DNA from: Lewinellaceae bacterium
Lineage (GTDB): Bacteria; Bacteroidota; Bacteroidia; Chitinophagales; Saprospiraceae
DNA length: 64,000 nucleotides
Direction: 5' to 3'
NCBI GenBank assembly: GCA_016712415.1
Contig: JADJRC010000050.1
Location: 301,923-365,922 of the forward strand
How positions within the stretch are numbered: the stretch's first letter is position 1; each line of letters opens with the position of its first letter. The translations under genes were made by a program, and so were the position numbers. Under the pieces are notes generated by a model. That model made no database searches. It had not been told where the DNA came from and was given only the letters and a program-made list of their open reading frames with translations. Of the stretch, positions 8,066 to 17,077 are shown piece after piece.

Positions 8066-9121
8066 CTATATTTCACCGTCCTTTTCCTGGTTACTTTGCA
8101 GTGCAATCTCGATGACCCGGATGGTATCGCGTGCCTGGCCGGGGGTGACAGCAAGTTCGGCTTTGCCTGAAATGGCTTGTTGGACGTTGATGAAAAAGTC
8201 TTCAAAACTGCCTTTTTCGCTCCTGATCGTACCCGTAATCCGGAGGTCTTTGTATTCGGTATCAAATTGTCCCCAGTGTTGTTCCGGCTCTACACCCCAG
8301 TCTGGGGAAGCAGCCGGTACGGCGCCTGCCTTGAGCGCCTCTTCCTGCACATCCGTGCCGTATTTGACAAACGAACCCAATTCGCCGTGCAGGCTGAAAT
8401 GAGGCCCCGGTTTTTTCACCAGCATACCCGCGCCGAGCGAGACTCGCAATCCGGGATACTGCAAGGTCAGGTCGAAAAAATCGTCGACTTTGCCTCTTGG
8501 TCGCTGGATTTGCACGTCCGCAGTAATTTCATCAGGCAAACCGAACAGTTGAAGCGCCTGGTCGTTGAGATGCGCTCCGGGGTCGTACAGAATACCGGCG
8601 CCGGGCAGGTTGTCTTCGCGCCATGCCTGCGGTCGAAGTGCAGGCCGGAAACGATCGTAATGCGCTTCATAGGTAACCAGCCGACCCAGCAGCCCACTGT
8701 CGACAAGTTTTCTGACCGTTTTAAAATCGGCAACCCATCTCCTGTTGTGGTGCACCGTGAGGATGCGCCGTTGCTGTATGGCCAGTGCAATCAGCACATC
8801 GGCTTCGGCTGAGGTGACGGTAAAAGGTTTTTCCACGATCACGTGTTTGCCGGCCAGCAGGGCTGCCTTTGCCAGGGGCAGGTGCGCTTCATTGGGGGTT
8901 CCGATAATGACCAGGTCAATATCGTTGTCATGGAGTATAGCCTGGGCGTCGTTGACAATGGCTGTTTCAGGGTAACGCATCCGGACTTCCCTGGCCGCTA
9001 TCTCCTTCGACGTACTGATTTTGCACAGCCGGAATCCGGGCAGCGCATCGATAAAAGGCGCATGAAAAACCTTTCCGGCCATGCCGAAGCCGATAATGCC
9101 GGTGCGAATAGGTTTGGTCAT
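8066..9121 (-). CDS. Gfo/Idh/MocA family oxidoreductase
   Basis: 351 residues with an N-terminal NAD(P)-binding Rossmann fold (IIGFGMAGKVFHAPFIDALP near residue 9) and the family EKP motif in VIVEKPFTV near residue 96, followed by the C-terminal alpha/beta domain (YDPGAHLNDQALQLFGLP, with the catalytic-region D and H). Members oxidise or reduce sugars and inositols; the FGMAGKVFHAP opening is that of the YdgJ/YhhX-like branch. The substrate cannot be read from sequence. The gene converges on the CHAD gene with 23 bases between the stops and follows the VF530 gene by 21 bases. Confidence 0.93.
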   Translation of the reverse strand: MTKPIRTGIIGFGMAGKVFHAPFIDALPGFRLCKISTSKEIAAREVRMRYPETAIVNDAQAILHDNDIDLVIIGTPNEAHLPLAKAALLAGKHVIVEKPFTVTSAEADVLIALAIQQRRILTVHHNRRWVADFKTVRKLVDSGLLGRLVTYEAHYDRFRPALRPQAWREDNLPGAGILYDPGAHLNDQALQLFGLPDEITADVQIQRPRGKVDDFFDLTLQYPGLRVSLGAGMLVKKPGPHFSLHGELGSFVKYGTDVQEEALKAGAVPAASPDWGVEPEQHWGQFDTEYKDLRITGTIRSEKGSFEDFFINVQQAISGKAELAVTPGQARDTIRVIEIALQSNQEKDGEI

Positions 9122-9142
9122 GTTCGTGTGTGTTTGGTGCTG

Positions 9143-9358
9143 TTACTTAAACGTTTGCAGGTACAAATCCTCCACTGCCTTGCGCGCCCAGGGCGTTTTG
9201 CGCAAAAAAGCAAGGCTTGATTTCACGCTGGGATCGTATTGAAAACACCTGATGCTGATCCGATGACCCAGCGCCTCCCAGCCGTAGTGTTCCTGCAGGC
9301 GCTCGACAATCATTTGCAATGTTAAACCATGTAAGGGGTTGTTGGGCTGGGAATTCAT
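9143..9358 (-). CDS. VF530 family (DUF2132) DNA-binding protein
   Basis: 71 residues starting MNSQPNNPLHGLTLQ, with LQEHYGWEALGHRISIRCF and SVKSSLAFLRKTPWARKAVEDLY, the hallmark of the small VF530 fold, a compact helical domain with proposed double-stranded DNA binding. The frame extends nine codons further upstream, but the start at 9358 gives the family length. It lies between the oxidoreductase and a TerB-like gene, all on the minus strand. Confidence 0.9.
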   Translation of the reverse strand: MNSQPNNPLHGLTLQMIVERLQEHYGWEALGHRISIRCFQYDPSVKSSLAFLRKTPWARKAVEDLYLQTFK

Positions 9359-9467
9359 TGGCGTTTTTTTCACAAAGATATGCATGTACTCACCAAAGCG
9401 TCCGGATCGGATATCTTCTGATCATTGTTGCAGTATCCTGGTATCTGGCCGCCGTCGCCGCCAGTCT

Positions 9468-9920
9468 TCACAACTGGTTTTTCACCACCAACACTTCCAT
9501 CGCTTTCCAGGCGGTCTCGTCCTCCACCTTGAATTTGGCTTTGAGGTACTGAAAAACCTTGTGCTCCTGTGGTGTGACGACACCATCTGCAAGAATAACG
9601 TCGAGGCAGTGGTAAAATAACGACAGACGGGTTTGTTCCCGGATCGCGCCGATCGCTGCATCGATGAGTGCCGACGAACTGCCGGCTTGTTCAAATAACT
9701 GCCCGGCAGTTTCAATGAGCGCCTTCACATCGTGTCCCCTGAAAATATTGCGGCTTTTAAGGGTCGTATAAAAGGCCGCATTCTCTTCTTCTCTATTGAG
9801 TTCATTGGCGCGCAGGCAAGCCATCAGCACCGCCGCACAGGCTTCCGCCTCGTCGGCAATGCGCAAGGGCGCACGGTTTGTTGCCGGACCGGTGTGGAAG
9901 AATTCCAGTATCTGCTTCAT
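9468..9920 (-). CDS. TerB-like helical protein, 150 aa
   Basis: An all-helical protein. The second half, LSLFYHCLDVILADGVVTPQEHKVFQYLKAKFKVEDE, has the acidic D-G-x-V-T-x-x-E loop followed by a helix seen in TerB/DjlA-type tellurite-resistance domains, which are thought to bind metal through acidic loops. The first half repeats a similar helical layout (EACAAVLMACLRANELNREEENAAFY), so two related halves are likely. No signal peptide or membrane segment. Assignment is by motif pattern and moderately sure. Confidence 0.72.
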   Translation of the reverse strand: MKQILEFFHTGPATNRAPLRIADEAEACAAVLMACLRANELNREEENAAFYTTLKSRNIFRGHDVKALIETAGQLFEQAGSSSALIDAAIGAIREQTRLSLFYHCLDVILADGVVTPQEHKVFQYLKAKFKVEDETAWKAMEVLVVKNQL

Positions 9921-10035
9921 GAAAGGTGAATTACGTTTGACAAGGGCGCTCTTAACAGGTTTTCAACACGCCTTTATCAGAAAAGTTTAACGGATGCACT
10001 CCATTGGCCTGCGACCCAAACCGGATTTTCCATTG

Positions 10036-11066
10036 TTATGCCTGAAACCCGTAATACGCCGCGCCAAGCAATGCGGTATGCTGATTCAATACAAGATAAA
10101 CAGGTGTCATCTCCAAAAGAGGACGCAGGCGGCCCACATCGAAGAACTGCTCGAGAAAAACCGCTTGCAAATCGTCGTTCCAGATTTTAGGCGGAATACC
10201 GCCCCCAATAAAAAGGCCGCCGGTCGCTTTGAGTTTGAGGACGAGGCTGGAGGCTTCCACAGCGAGGTATCGAACAAACAGCCGAAGGGTTTCCACACAA
10301 ATATCCGTGCCTTCCTGCGCGCCCAGGCTAATGGCTGCAGCCGGGTCGGATGTCCGCATTCTTTCTTCCAGCCAGTCAGGCGTCTCCTGTTTTTAATATC
10401 TCTCAAAAAAGTGTAAATCCTCAGTATCCCCGGACCGGAAACTACCCTTTCCCAACTTACCCGACTGTATTGGCTTTGTAAAAAGAGCATAAGTTCGGCA
10501 TCGAAAGCATCGACAGGAGCGAAAGCAGAATGTCCGCCCTCTGTAGCAAAAGGATGAAAGGTACTGCCGTCCCAATACAGTCCACCCTCTCCGAGGCCCG
10601 TACCCGGGGCAATGATGGCCGCATTGCCGGTGGCGGGCGTTTTTCCCGGATAAACGGTCAAAAAATCCTGCGGGTTCAAAGCTGCCAGCCCGTAGGCCCC
10701 TGCTTCCAGGTCATTCAGTAAAAACACCCGGGAGACACCCAGTTCCCGGCTCAGGGCATCGATATCGATGCTCCAGCCAAGATTGGTGGCTTTGGCTTTC
10801 CCATCTTGTACAGGCCCGGCGAAAGCGATACTCAACCTTGCAGGCAATGGTGATGTGCCTGTAAAATGCCGGATGGCTTCTTCCAGCGAAGTGAATTTAT
10901 TCGAAGCATAAACGGTCCGCCTGAGCAGCGACATGGCCCCCCCGCGCATTTCATACAATGCCAATGCCGTTTTCGTACCACCCACATCCGCAGCCAGTAC
11001 AGTTTCGCCTTCCGGCAACGGCAAATGTTTCGGGAAGGCAATTTTCAAAATTGGTGCACTGTTCAT
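10036..11066 (-). CDS. glk: glucokinase (ROK-independent Glk family), frame break at about 10390
   Basis: Phosphorylates glucose with ATP at the entry to glycolysis. The N-terminal half has the phosphate-binding motif AADVGGTKTALALY near residue 25, FLLNDLEAGAYG, IAPGTGLGEGG and the ATEGGHSAF sugar-binding segment. The frame leaves the family sequence after IYTFLRDIKN; the rest (ETPDWLEERMRTSDPAAAISLGAQ, then TGGLFIGGGIPPKI and LLGAAYYGFQA) is in the next frame. The switch falls at a run of five T (10390-10394, A in the coding strand); a sixth base would restore about 343 residues. It overlaps the DUF2267 gene by four bases (ATGA). The break is probably a sequence error. Confidence 0.88.
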
Positions 11067-11512
11067 CTTTCACTATTTAGCCCCAAAAGCGGCCACAAGG
11101 CTTCCGGCACAGTAGCCATTATGTCCCGAATTTCGCCTTCGGATACATGTTTTTTCAGTACCCTGAACACAGCCTGTATAGCGTGTTCCACTTCGCGATC
11201 AGTAACAAATTCCTGGTGTGTTCCCCGTCCGCCGGCCTCCCGTACGCCTTCCATAAAATCACCCGGAGTACGCAGGTATTTGGCTTCGTTTCCAAGGCGC
11301 CATCCATCCACATAAATGGCTTTGATGAGCATCGGCAGTTGGGAGATCAATTGTAAAGACTCCGAAGCAGGAAGCCGGTTGCGCAAGGTATGCAGTACCG
11401 CCCGAAGTATCCTGCCCGCTCTGTCCAGATTGTCGGGATCGGCCATTTCTATGGCCACTTCTTTTATAAACTGCTCACCGTCCCGGATGTATTTATTGAA
11501 TTGTATCTGCAT
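11063..11512 (-). CDS. DUF2267 domain protein, 149 aa
   Basis: Two helical repeats, the first with FNKYIRDGEQFIKEVA and RILRAVLHTLRNRLPASESLQLISQLPMLIKAIYVDGW, the second with DREVEHAIQAVFRVLKKHVSEGEIRDIMATVPEALWPLL, match the DUF2267 family of small soluble proteins with unknown biochemical role, often near stress and carbon-metabolism genes. Its TGA overlaps the ATG of glk, so the two are translationally coupled and this is the first gene of the pair. Confidence 0.88.
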   Translation of the reverse strand: MQIQFNKYIRDGEQFIKEVAIEMADPDNLDRAGRILRAVLHTLRNRLPASESLQLISQLPMLIKAIYVDGWRLGNEAKYLRTPGDFMEGVREAGGRGTHQEFVTDREVEHAIQAVFRVLKKHVSEGEIRDIMATVPEALWPLLGLNSER

Positions 11513-11699
11513 GGTAGTAAAATATTAATACGGATGGAAATACACAAGACAAAGTTGAAAAATGGAGTAAGTTTGGAGCATGACAGTAATCACCAACCAA
11601 CCTGATTTAGTGCGACTAAGATCAATACACAATATGATGTCTAACATACTGATTGCGTGAATTACAGGTTTTCTTTGCAAAGTTTTACATTACATCATC

Positions 11700-13169
11700 A
11701 TGAAAAACGATCTTACTCAACTGCGCTCCGAAATCGGACAGATTTACATGAAACTGAAAACAGTAGCGCAACAGGGGCAAAAGATCATTTCACAGGTACA
11801 CCCCCGGCAAAAGCGAAGCGCCACTAACCTCATCCACTACCTCGCGCTGCGCCGGGAGGACCTACGCCCCCTGCAAGACGACCTGCACGATGCCGGGTTA
11901 TCTTCCCTGGCCAGTTCTGAAAGCCATATTTTGCGGCAGGTACAAGCCGTTTTGCTTCGACTGGGCGACAAAATTCCCAAAAAGGATATTTCGGTCAGCG
12001 ACGCCACTTCCGGATCCCAGTTGTTGCACCAACGCGCCAACGATTTGTTCGGCCGCAAGGAGTATCCCGGAATTCCCCACCTGATGGTTACGTTCGACAC
12101 CCCGCTCGCAGGCGATTTTGCCACCGTCAAGGCCCTGATAAACGCAGGCATGAATATCGCCCGTATCAACTGCGCACACGACGGACCCGACGTATGGCAG
12201 CGCATGGTCGACAATGTGCGTAAAGCCGAAAATGCAACCGGCCGCACCTGCAAGATATACCTCGACCTTGCCGGACCCAAGATCCGGACCCAACTCCTGG
12301 GTAAAGGCCGGCGGAAAGGCCGCTTAAAACTGGAAGAGCAGGATGTATTCTACCTCGCAGAACCGGGCGCGCGTTTCAATAAGAAGGACAAAGTATTGGG
12401 GTGCTCTCTTCCGGGTGTGGTCAAAGACCTGCGCGCAGGAAACCGGGTGCTGTTCGACGACGGACTTTTTGAAGCCAGGGTGGAGACCCCCGGAAGACAG
12501 ATTGCAACACTTCGTATGGTGCGTATCTCTGCTGCCAGGCCGCGCCTCAAACCCGAAAAGGGCATCAATTTCCCCGATACCACCCTGTCGGTGCGCTGCC
12601 TGACCGCCTATGACCGGTCGGTGCTGCCCTTTGCGCAGGAGCACGCCGACCTGCTCGGGTTTTCCTTTGTCCGGTCGGCCGCTGATGTGGCCGACTTGCA
12701 GGCGTTATTGCGGGAAAAAGGCGGCGATCGATTGCCCATTGTGCTCAGAATTGAAACCGCAGAGGCCGTTCAGAACCTTCCCGCCCTGTTATTGCAGGGA
12801 ATGGCCGAACCGGCGTTTGGCGTCATGATCGCGCGAGGCGACCTGGCCGTAGAGATCGGGTTTGAACGACTCAGTGAAATACAGGAGGAGATATTATGGC
12901 TGTGTGAGGCGGCACACGTCCCGGTGGTATGGGCTACACAAGTACTGGAAACCCTGAACAAAAGCGGCATCGCTACCCGATCCGAACTGAGCGATGCGGT
13001 GCGCGCGGCACAGGCAGAATGTGTCATGCTCAACAAAGGAAAACACCTGCTCACCGTGCTGGCCACACTACGGGATATCCTCCGCCGAAGCGGCGGCCAC
13101 CACCTCAAAAAGCGTTACGTTTTCCGGCCCTTAAAAATTGCAAAACGGTTTCTGGAAACTATGGAATGA
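11700..13169 (+). CDS. pyruvate-kinase-like protein with N-terminal extension and no C domain
   Basis: 489 residues. About 125 N-terminal residues are helical and not part of pyruvate kinase. The TIM barrel then follows: HLMVTFDTPLAGDFATVKALINAGMNIARINCAHDG, LDLAGPKIRT, GINFPD, IARGDLAVE and WATQVLETL. Several expected features differ: NFSHG is INCAHD, the AKIEN lysine is Arg in VLRIETAEAV, the SGETA segment is LNKGKH, and the C-terminal regulatory domain is replaced by a short basic tail. The family match is clear, but normal pyruvate kinase activity is doubtful. It is divergent from the DUF2267-glk pair, so both flank one regulatory gap. Confidence 0.9.
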   Translation: MKNDLTQLRSEIGQIYMKLKTVAQQGQKIISQVHPRQKRSATNLIHYLALRREDLRPLQDDLHDAGLSSLASSESHILRQVQAVLLRLGDKIPKKDISVSDATSGSQLLHQRANDLFGRKEYPGIPHLMVTFDTPLAGDFATVKALINAGMNIARINCAHDGPDVWQRMVDNVRKAENATGRTCKIYLDLAGPKIRTQLLGKGRRKGRLKLEEQDVFYLAEPGARFNKKDKVLGCSLPGVVKDLRAGNRVLFDDGLFEARVETPGRQIATLRMVRISAARPRLKPEKGINFPDTTLSVRCLTAYDRSVLPFAQEHADLLGFSFVRSAADVADLQALLREKGGDRLPIVLRIETAEAVQNLPALLLQGMAEPAFGVMIARGDLAVEIGFERLSEIQEEILWLCEAAHVPVVWATQVLETLNKSGIATRSELSDAVRAAQAECVMLNKGKHLLTVLATLRDILRRSGGHHLKKRYVFRPLKIAKRFLETME

Positions 13170-13206
13170 GCGACATATTCAGCAAAACAATATCCATACC
13201 GGCTAT

Positions 13207-15754
13207 TTAACATATCAATGCTTTTACACGTTCAAATCCGTGCATACCGAAAAAACGCCCCTTTACATACTCAGACAACAGGGCGTATGCCACGGCAATG
13301 CCCGCCATTCCGGCCAGCAGGCCCGGCGGTAACGGTTGAAAACCGAACAGGTATGCAAAAGGCAGGTAGGGCAATAGGAGTGTCCCTGTAATAACCAAAA
13401 GACCGGACATGATCAGCCATATGCTCGGGCGACTGCGCCAGACCCGTCGCGTGGTGCGGATAACGAGCAGGATGAGCACCTCTGTGATAACCGATTCAAC
13501 AAACCAAGCCGTCTGGAAGGCCGATTGTTGCACCTTAAAAACGAGCAGCAAGACACCAAAGGTTAGGAAATCGAACATGGAACTCTGTGCGCCAAACAAA
13601 AACATGAAACGGCGAATCAGACCGATGTTCCATTTTTTCGGCTGTTGCAGCGCCTCCTCGTCCACCTTGTCGGAAGCGATGAAAAGCGCGGGGATGTCGG
13701 ATAAAAAATTGAGCAGCAGCACCTGCTTGGGCAGGAGTGGAAAGTAAGGGATGAGCAGCGACACCCCGGCCAGGCTAAACATATTACCGAAATTGGCGCT
13801 GGTAGTGATAAAGATATATTTCAGCGTATTCATGTACGTCCGCCGCCCTTCAACGATGCCTTGCAGCAGCACCTTGAGGTCTTTGTCGAGCAACACGATG
13901 TCGGCAGCCTCCTTGGCCACGTCCACGCCGCTGTCTACCGATATACCCACATCGGCAGCCTTCAGGGCCGGAGCATCGTTGATACCGTCGCCGATGTAAC
14001 CTACCGTGTGGCCTTTGGCACGCAGGGCGCGAATCAGGCGTTCCTTCTGGTAGGGCTCCACCTCGGCAAAAAGATTGGTTTGGGAGGCCCGTGTCGGCAA
14101 GGCATCATCGGTAATGCTTTGCAGTTGGTAACCGGTCAGGACACTGAGGCGGGTCAATCCGATAAGTTCTGCTGTGTGGCGCACCGTATGTGCACTGTCG
14201 CCGCTGATGATTTTCAGGTCGACACCCAGTTGCTTCAAATCCATGATCGTACTCAGTGCACTCGTTTTAGGCGGGTCGTACAGCAGGATAAAACCCAGAA
14301 AGATCATGTCGGATTCATCTTCGCGGTTAATCACTGGATCACCGGTGATGTCCTTATACGCCAGACCAAGTATCCGGAATCCCGCATCACCGTGGCGTTT
14401 GGCCTCTATGAGAATTGATTCGGAAAGTTCCGCGAGTGGCTTGGGGACTCCGTTTTCACCTTCTACCTTTGTACAAACGTCGAGTACGTTTTGCAAGGCG
14501 CCTTTAGTAATCATCCATTGGTTTTTCCCCTGCCCGACCACCACGCTGAGGCGTTTTCTAATAAAATCATAAGGCACTTCGTCTACCTTGGAAAAACCTT
14601 CCGGAGAAACGCCCTCCAGTTTGCGCAGCGCCAGGTCGACCGGATTGGAAAAGCCCGATTCGAAAAATGCGTTCAGAAAAGCATAATGCCGGACTTTCGC
14701 CGAGGGTTTGCCTACAGGATCGAGCGCAGCATGCACGTTAACGGTGCCTTCGGTCAGCGTCCCGGTTTTATCTGAGCACAGCACATCAATAGCGCCGAGG
14801 TTCTGAATGGCCGCCAGTTTTTTGACGACTACCTTCTCCTTTGCCATACGCAGCGCACCTGATGAAAGCGTGGTCATCATGATTGCCGGAAGCAATTCGG
14901 GGGCCATCCCTACTGCCAGTGCCAACGCAAAAAAAATGGATTCTACGGCTGGGCGGCCGAGCAGTATATTGAAAACAAGGATGCCGAAAGCGAGCAACAG
15001 GGTGAGCCTTATCAGCAGGTAGCCGAAGTCGTTTATGCCATGCTCGAAGGCCGTCTGCGGTTCACTCGATTGCAATTCACGGGTGATTTTACCGAGTTCC
15101 GTATCGTTACCGGCCTTGACCACCAGGGCCATACCCGTGCCGCTCACTACACTGCAACCCTGGAAAAGTGCATGCCGCTTTTCCTGCGACGGGTCAGACG
15201 GCGTGCCGGTCCTGGTTTCTTTTTCAACCGGGAACGACTCGCCGGTGAGCGCCGCTTCGTTGACAAACAGGTCCTTCGATTCGAGCAACAGACAATCGCC
15301 GGGAATCATATCGCCGGCACTGAGCCTGATACTGTCGCCTGCCACCACGGCCTCCTGGCGGACCTCCATCCAATCGCCGCTACGTCGTACCATGGCCAGG
15401 CTTCTGACCATCTCGCGCCATTTTTTAACTGCACGACCGGCCTTATACTCCTGCCAGAAACCCAATATTCCGGTAAGCAGCAATATGGCAAAAATGATCA
15501 GGGTTGGTGATGTCGCCCAGCGCGGCAGCGAGTGCGACTGCCACTGCCAGGAGCAATACGAGCGGATTTTGAATTGCCGGAAAAAGAGGATACGGCATTC
15601 CACCATTCAGGCGGCAATTTTCCTTTTGTCTGCGCAGCCTAAGCCGCTTTTGGGCCTCACGCCGGCTCAACCCATGGCGTGTCGAATGAAGGGATTCGAG
15701 CCACGCTTCGGGAGGGTGTTGCCAAAAAGAGGATTCTGTAGTAGATGTTGCCAT
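13207..15754 (-). CDS. mgtA: magnesium-translocating P-type ATPase, N-terminal region broken by frame changes
   Basis: The long frame (from about 15500) holds a type III P-type ATPase: TGES in EAALTGESFPVE, the phosphorylated Asp in CSDKTGTLTEG, the KGA nucleotide-binding motif, GDGINDAPALK, and six C-terminal helices; the order and length match MgtA/MgtB magnesium importers. The start at 15754 (MATSTTESSFW, GLSRREAQKRL) is in another frame that continues to NPLVLLLAVAVALAAALGD before the chain returns to the long frame at 15500-15510. Short family-like pieces (KLPPEWWN, FFRQFK) in the other frames between 15567 and 15622 suggest more single-base errors at A/T runs. About 849 residues when joined. 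Confidence 0.88.
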
Positions 15755-15899
15755 GGTCGAGTGGCGACAAAGGTTCGGGAGTGGCGACGGGCAGGCGATG
15801 ACTTGGGTCAGTAAGGGGTTTGATCTTCACATTTCGGAGTGCAATTTACCCCTTTGGCTATCGTTATCAAGAAAAATTTTACACCAATATTGATCCCGT

Positions 15900-17068
15900 A
15901 TGTACAAGTCTCTGCTACTGCTCAGCATCGCTTTTCCCCTCACAACCGCCTACGCACAGGATAGTGTGACAGCCGATCTAAAATCGCTCATCGAACAGAA
16001 GGCCTACGACAAAATCGTCGAAACCTATGCAGAAAACGCGGCCACCCTGCCATCCAAAGCCGTTTACTACGTGGGGCTGGCGTATTACCTCAATGCCGAC
16101 GACAACAATTGTCTGAAATTCATGGATATGGCAATTGGGAAAGACCCCGCCGATCCGGAAGCGCATTTTATAAAAAGGCATGACGCTGCAATACCTCGGC
16201 CAGTTTGCCGAATCTGTGGTATCCATCAAAAAAGCCATAGAACTGCACCCGGGGAAGGGCAATTTTTACAGTGGTCTTGGAGACGCCTATTTCAGTATGG
16301 ACCAAATGGAAAACGCCCTTCATGCCTACCTCAACGCTATTGAAAACCCCGGCGCAGACGACAGGCCCTACACCATGATTCCGCAGGCATACGCGGCATT
16401 AAACAAGCCCGACAAAGCGCTGGAGGCTTGTTACGCCGCAAAGGACAAAATCGGGAAAGCAAGTCCTTCCTATCGTACGATACTCTACAATATCGGGTTG
16501 TATGAATTGCTCAACCGGCACTACGACAAGGCCGAATCTGTGCTGGTCGAGTTGAACACACTGGACCCGGAGGACTATACGGTTTATGCCAAACTATCCC
16601 AGGTGTACTATGGCAAAAAGGAATATGCAAAAGCGGCGCCTTACCGGGAAAAACTGTACGAATTACACGCAAAAGGCGTATTGGAAGGCAGTCTGGCCGA
16701 CATGTTCTGCTTCGATCAGTTCGACTGGAACGACAAACTCATTCAGGCATTCGAGCGCTTCGAGGTAATACCCGGGGAATTGTACTTCAAGCACCTGTTT
16801 TATGTAGTTGATCAAAACGACAGGGTTGAATACCGAATACAAACGGAAAACTCCCCTGTTTCGGTCGAACTGGGCGGCCCGCAATACCTGCTCGGCATGG
16901 ACCGGGACGATACACATTACACCTTCGCAACCGGTTTTAATGACGGGTTCCAATATGAAGACCTTAAAAAAGCGGTAATCGACATCCTGAAGGCAAATCA
17001 AAGCCTATCGCCAGTTCGAAGATTATCCGGAACTGATAGGTGTTGGTACAACGCACTTATCACCGTAA
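15900..17068 (+). CDS. exported TPR protein, two frame breaks
   Basis: The signal peptide MYKSLLLLSIAFPLTTAYAQ suggests export. The chain is then tetratricopeptide repeats (KAVYYVGLAYYLNADDNNCLKFMDMA, then YLGQFAESVVSIKKAIELHP, NFYSGLGDAYFSMDQMENALHAY, YNIGLYELLNRHYDKAESVLVEL, YAKLSQVYYGKKEYAKAA) and a C-terminal domain of about 120 residues. The first break is in an A run at 16172-16176; a second near 16991-17003 leads to YRQFEDYPELIGVGTTHLSP and a TAA at 17066. That stop is 9 bases before the dynamin-like gene, which supports the joined model. About 389 residues. TPR proteins act as scaffolds; the partner is unknown. Confidence 0.8.
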
Positions 17069-17077
17069 GTTTGCTAC

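Noticed and set aside
13207..15606. Start of the magnesium ATPase at 15606
   Set aside because: A stop precedes it in frame and the conserved N-terminal sequence lies upstream in another frame, starting at 15754.
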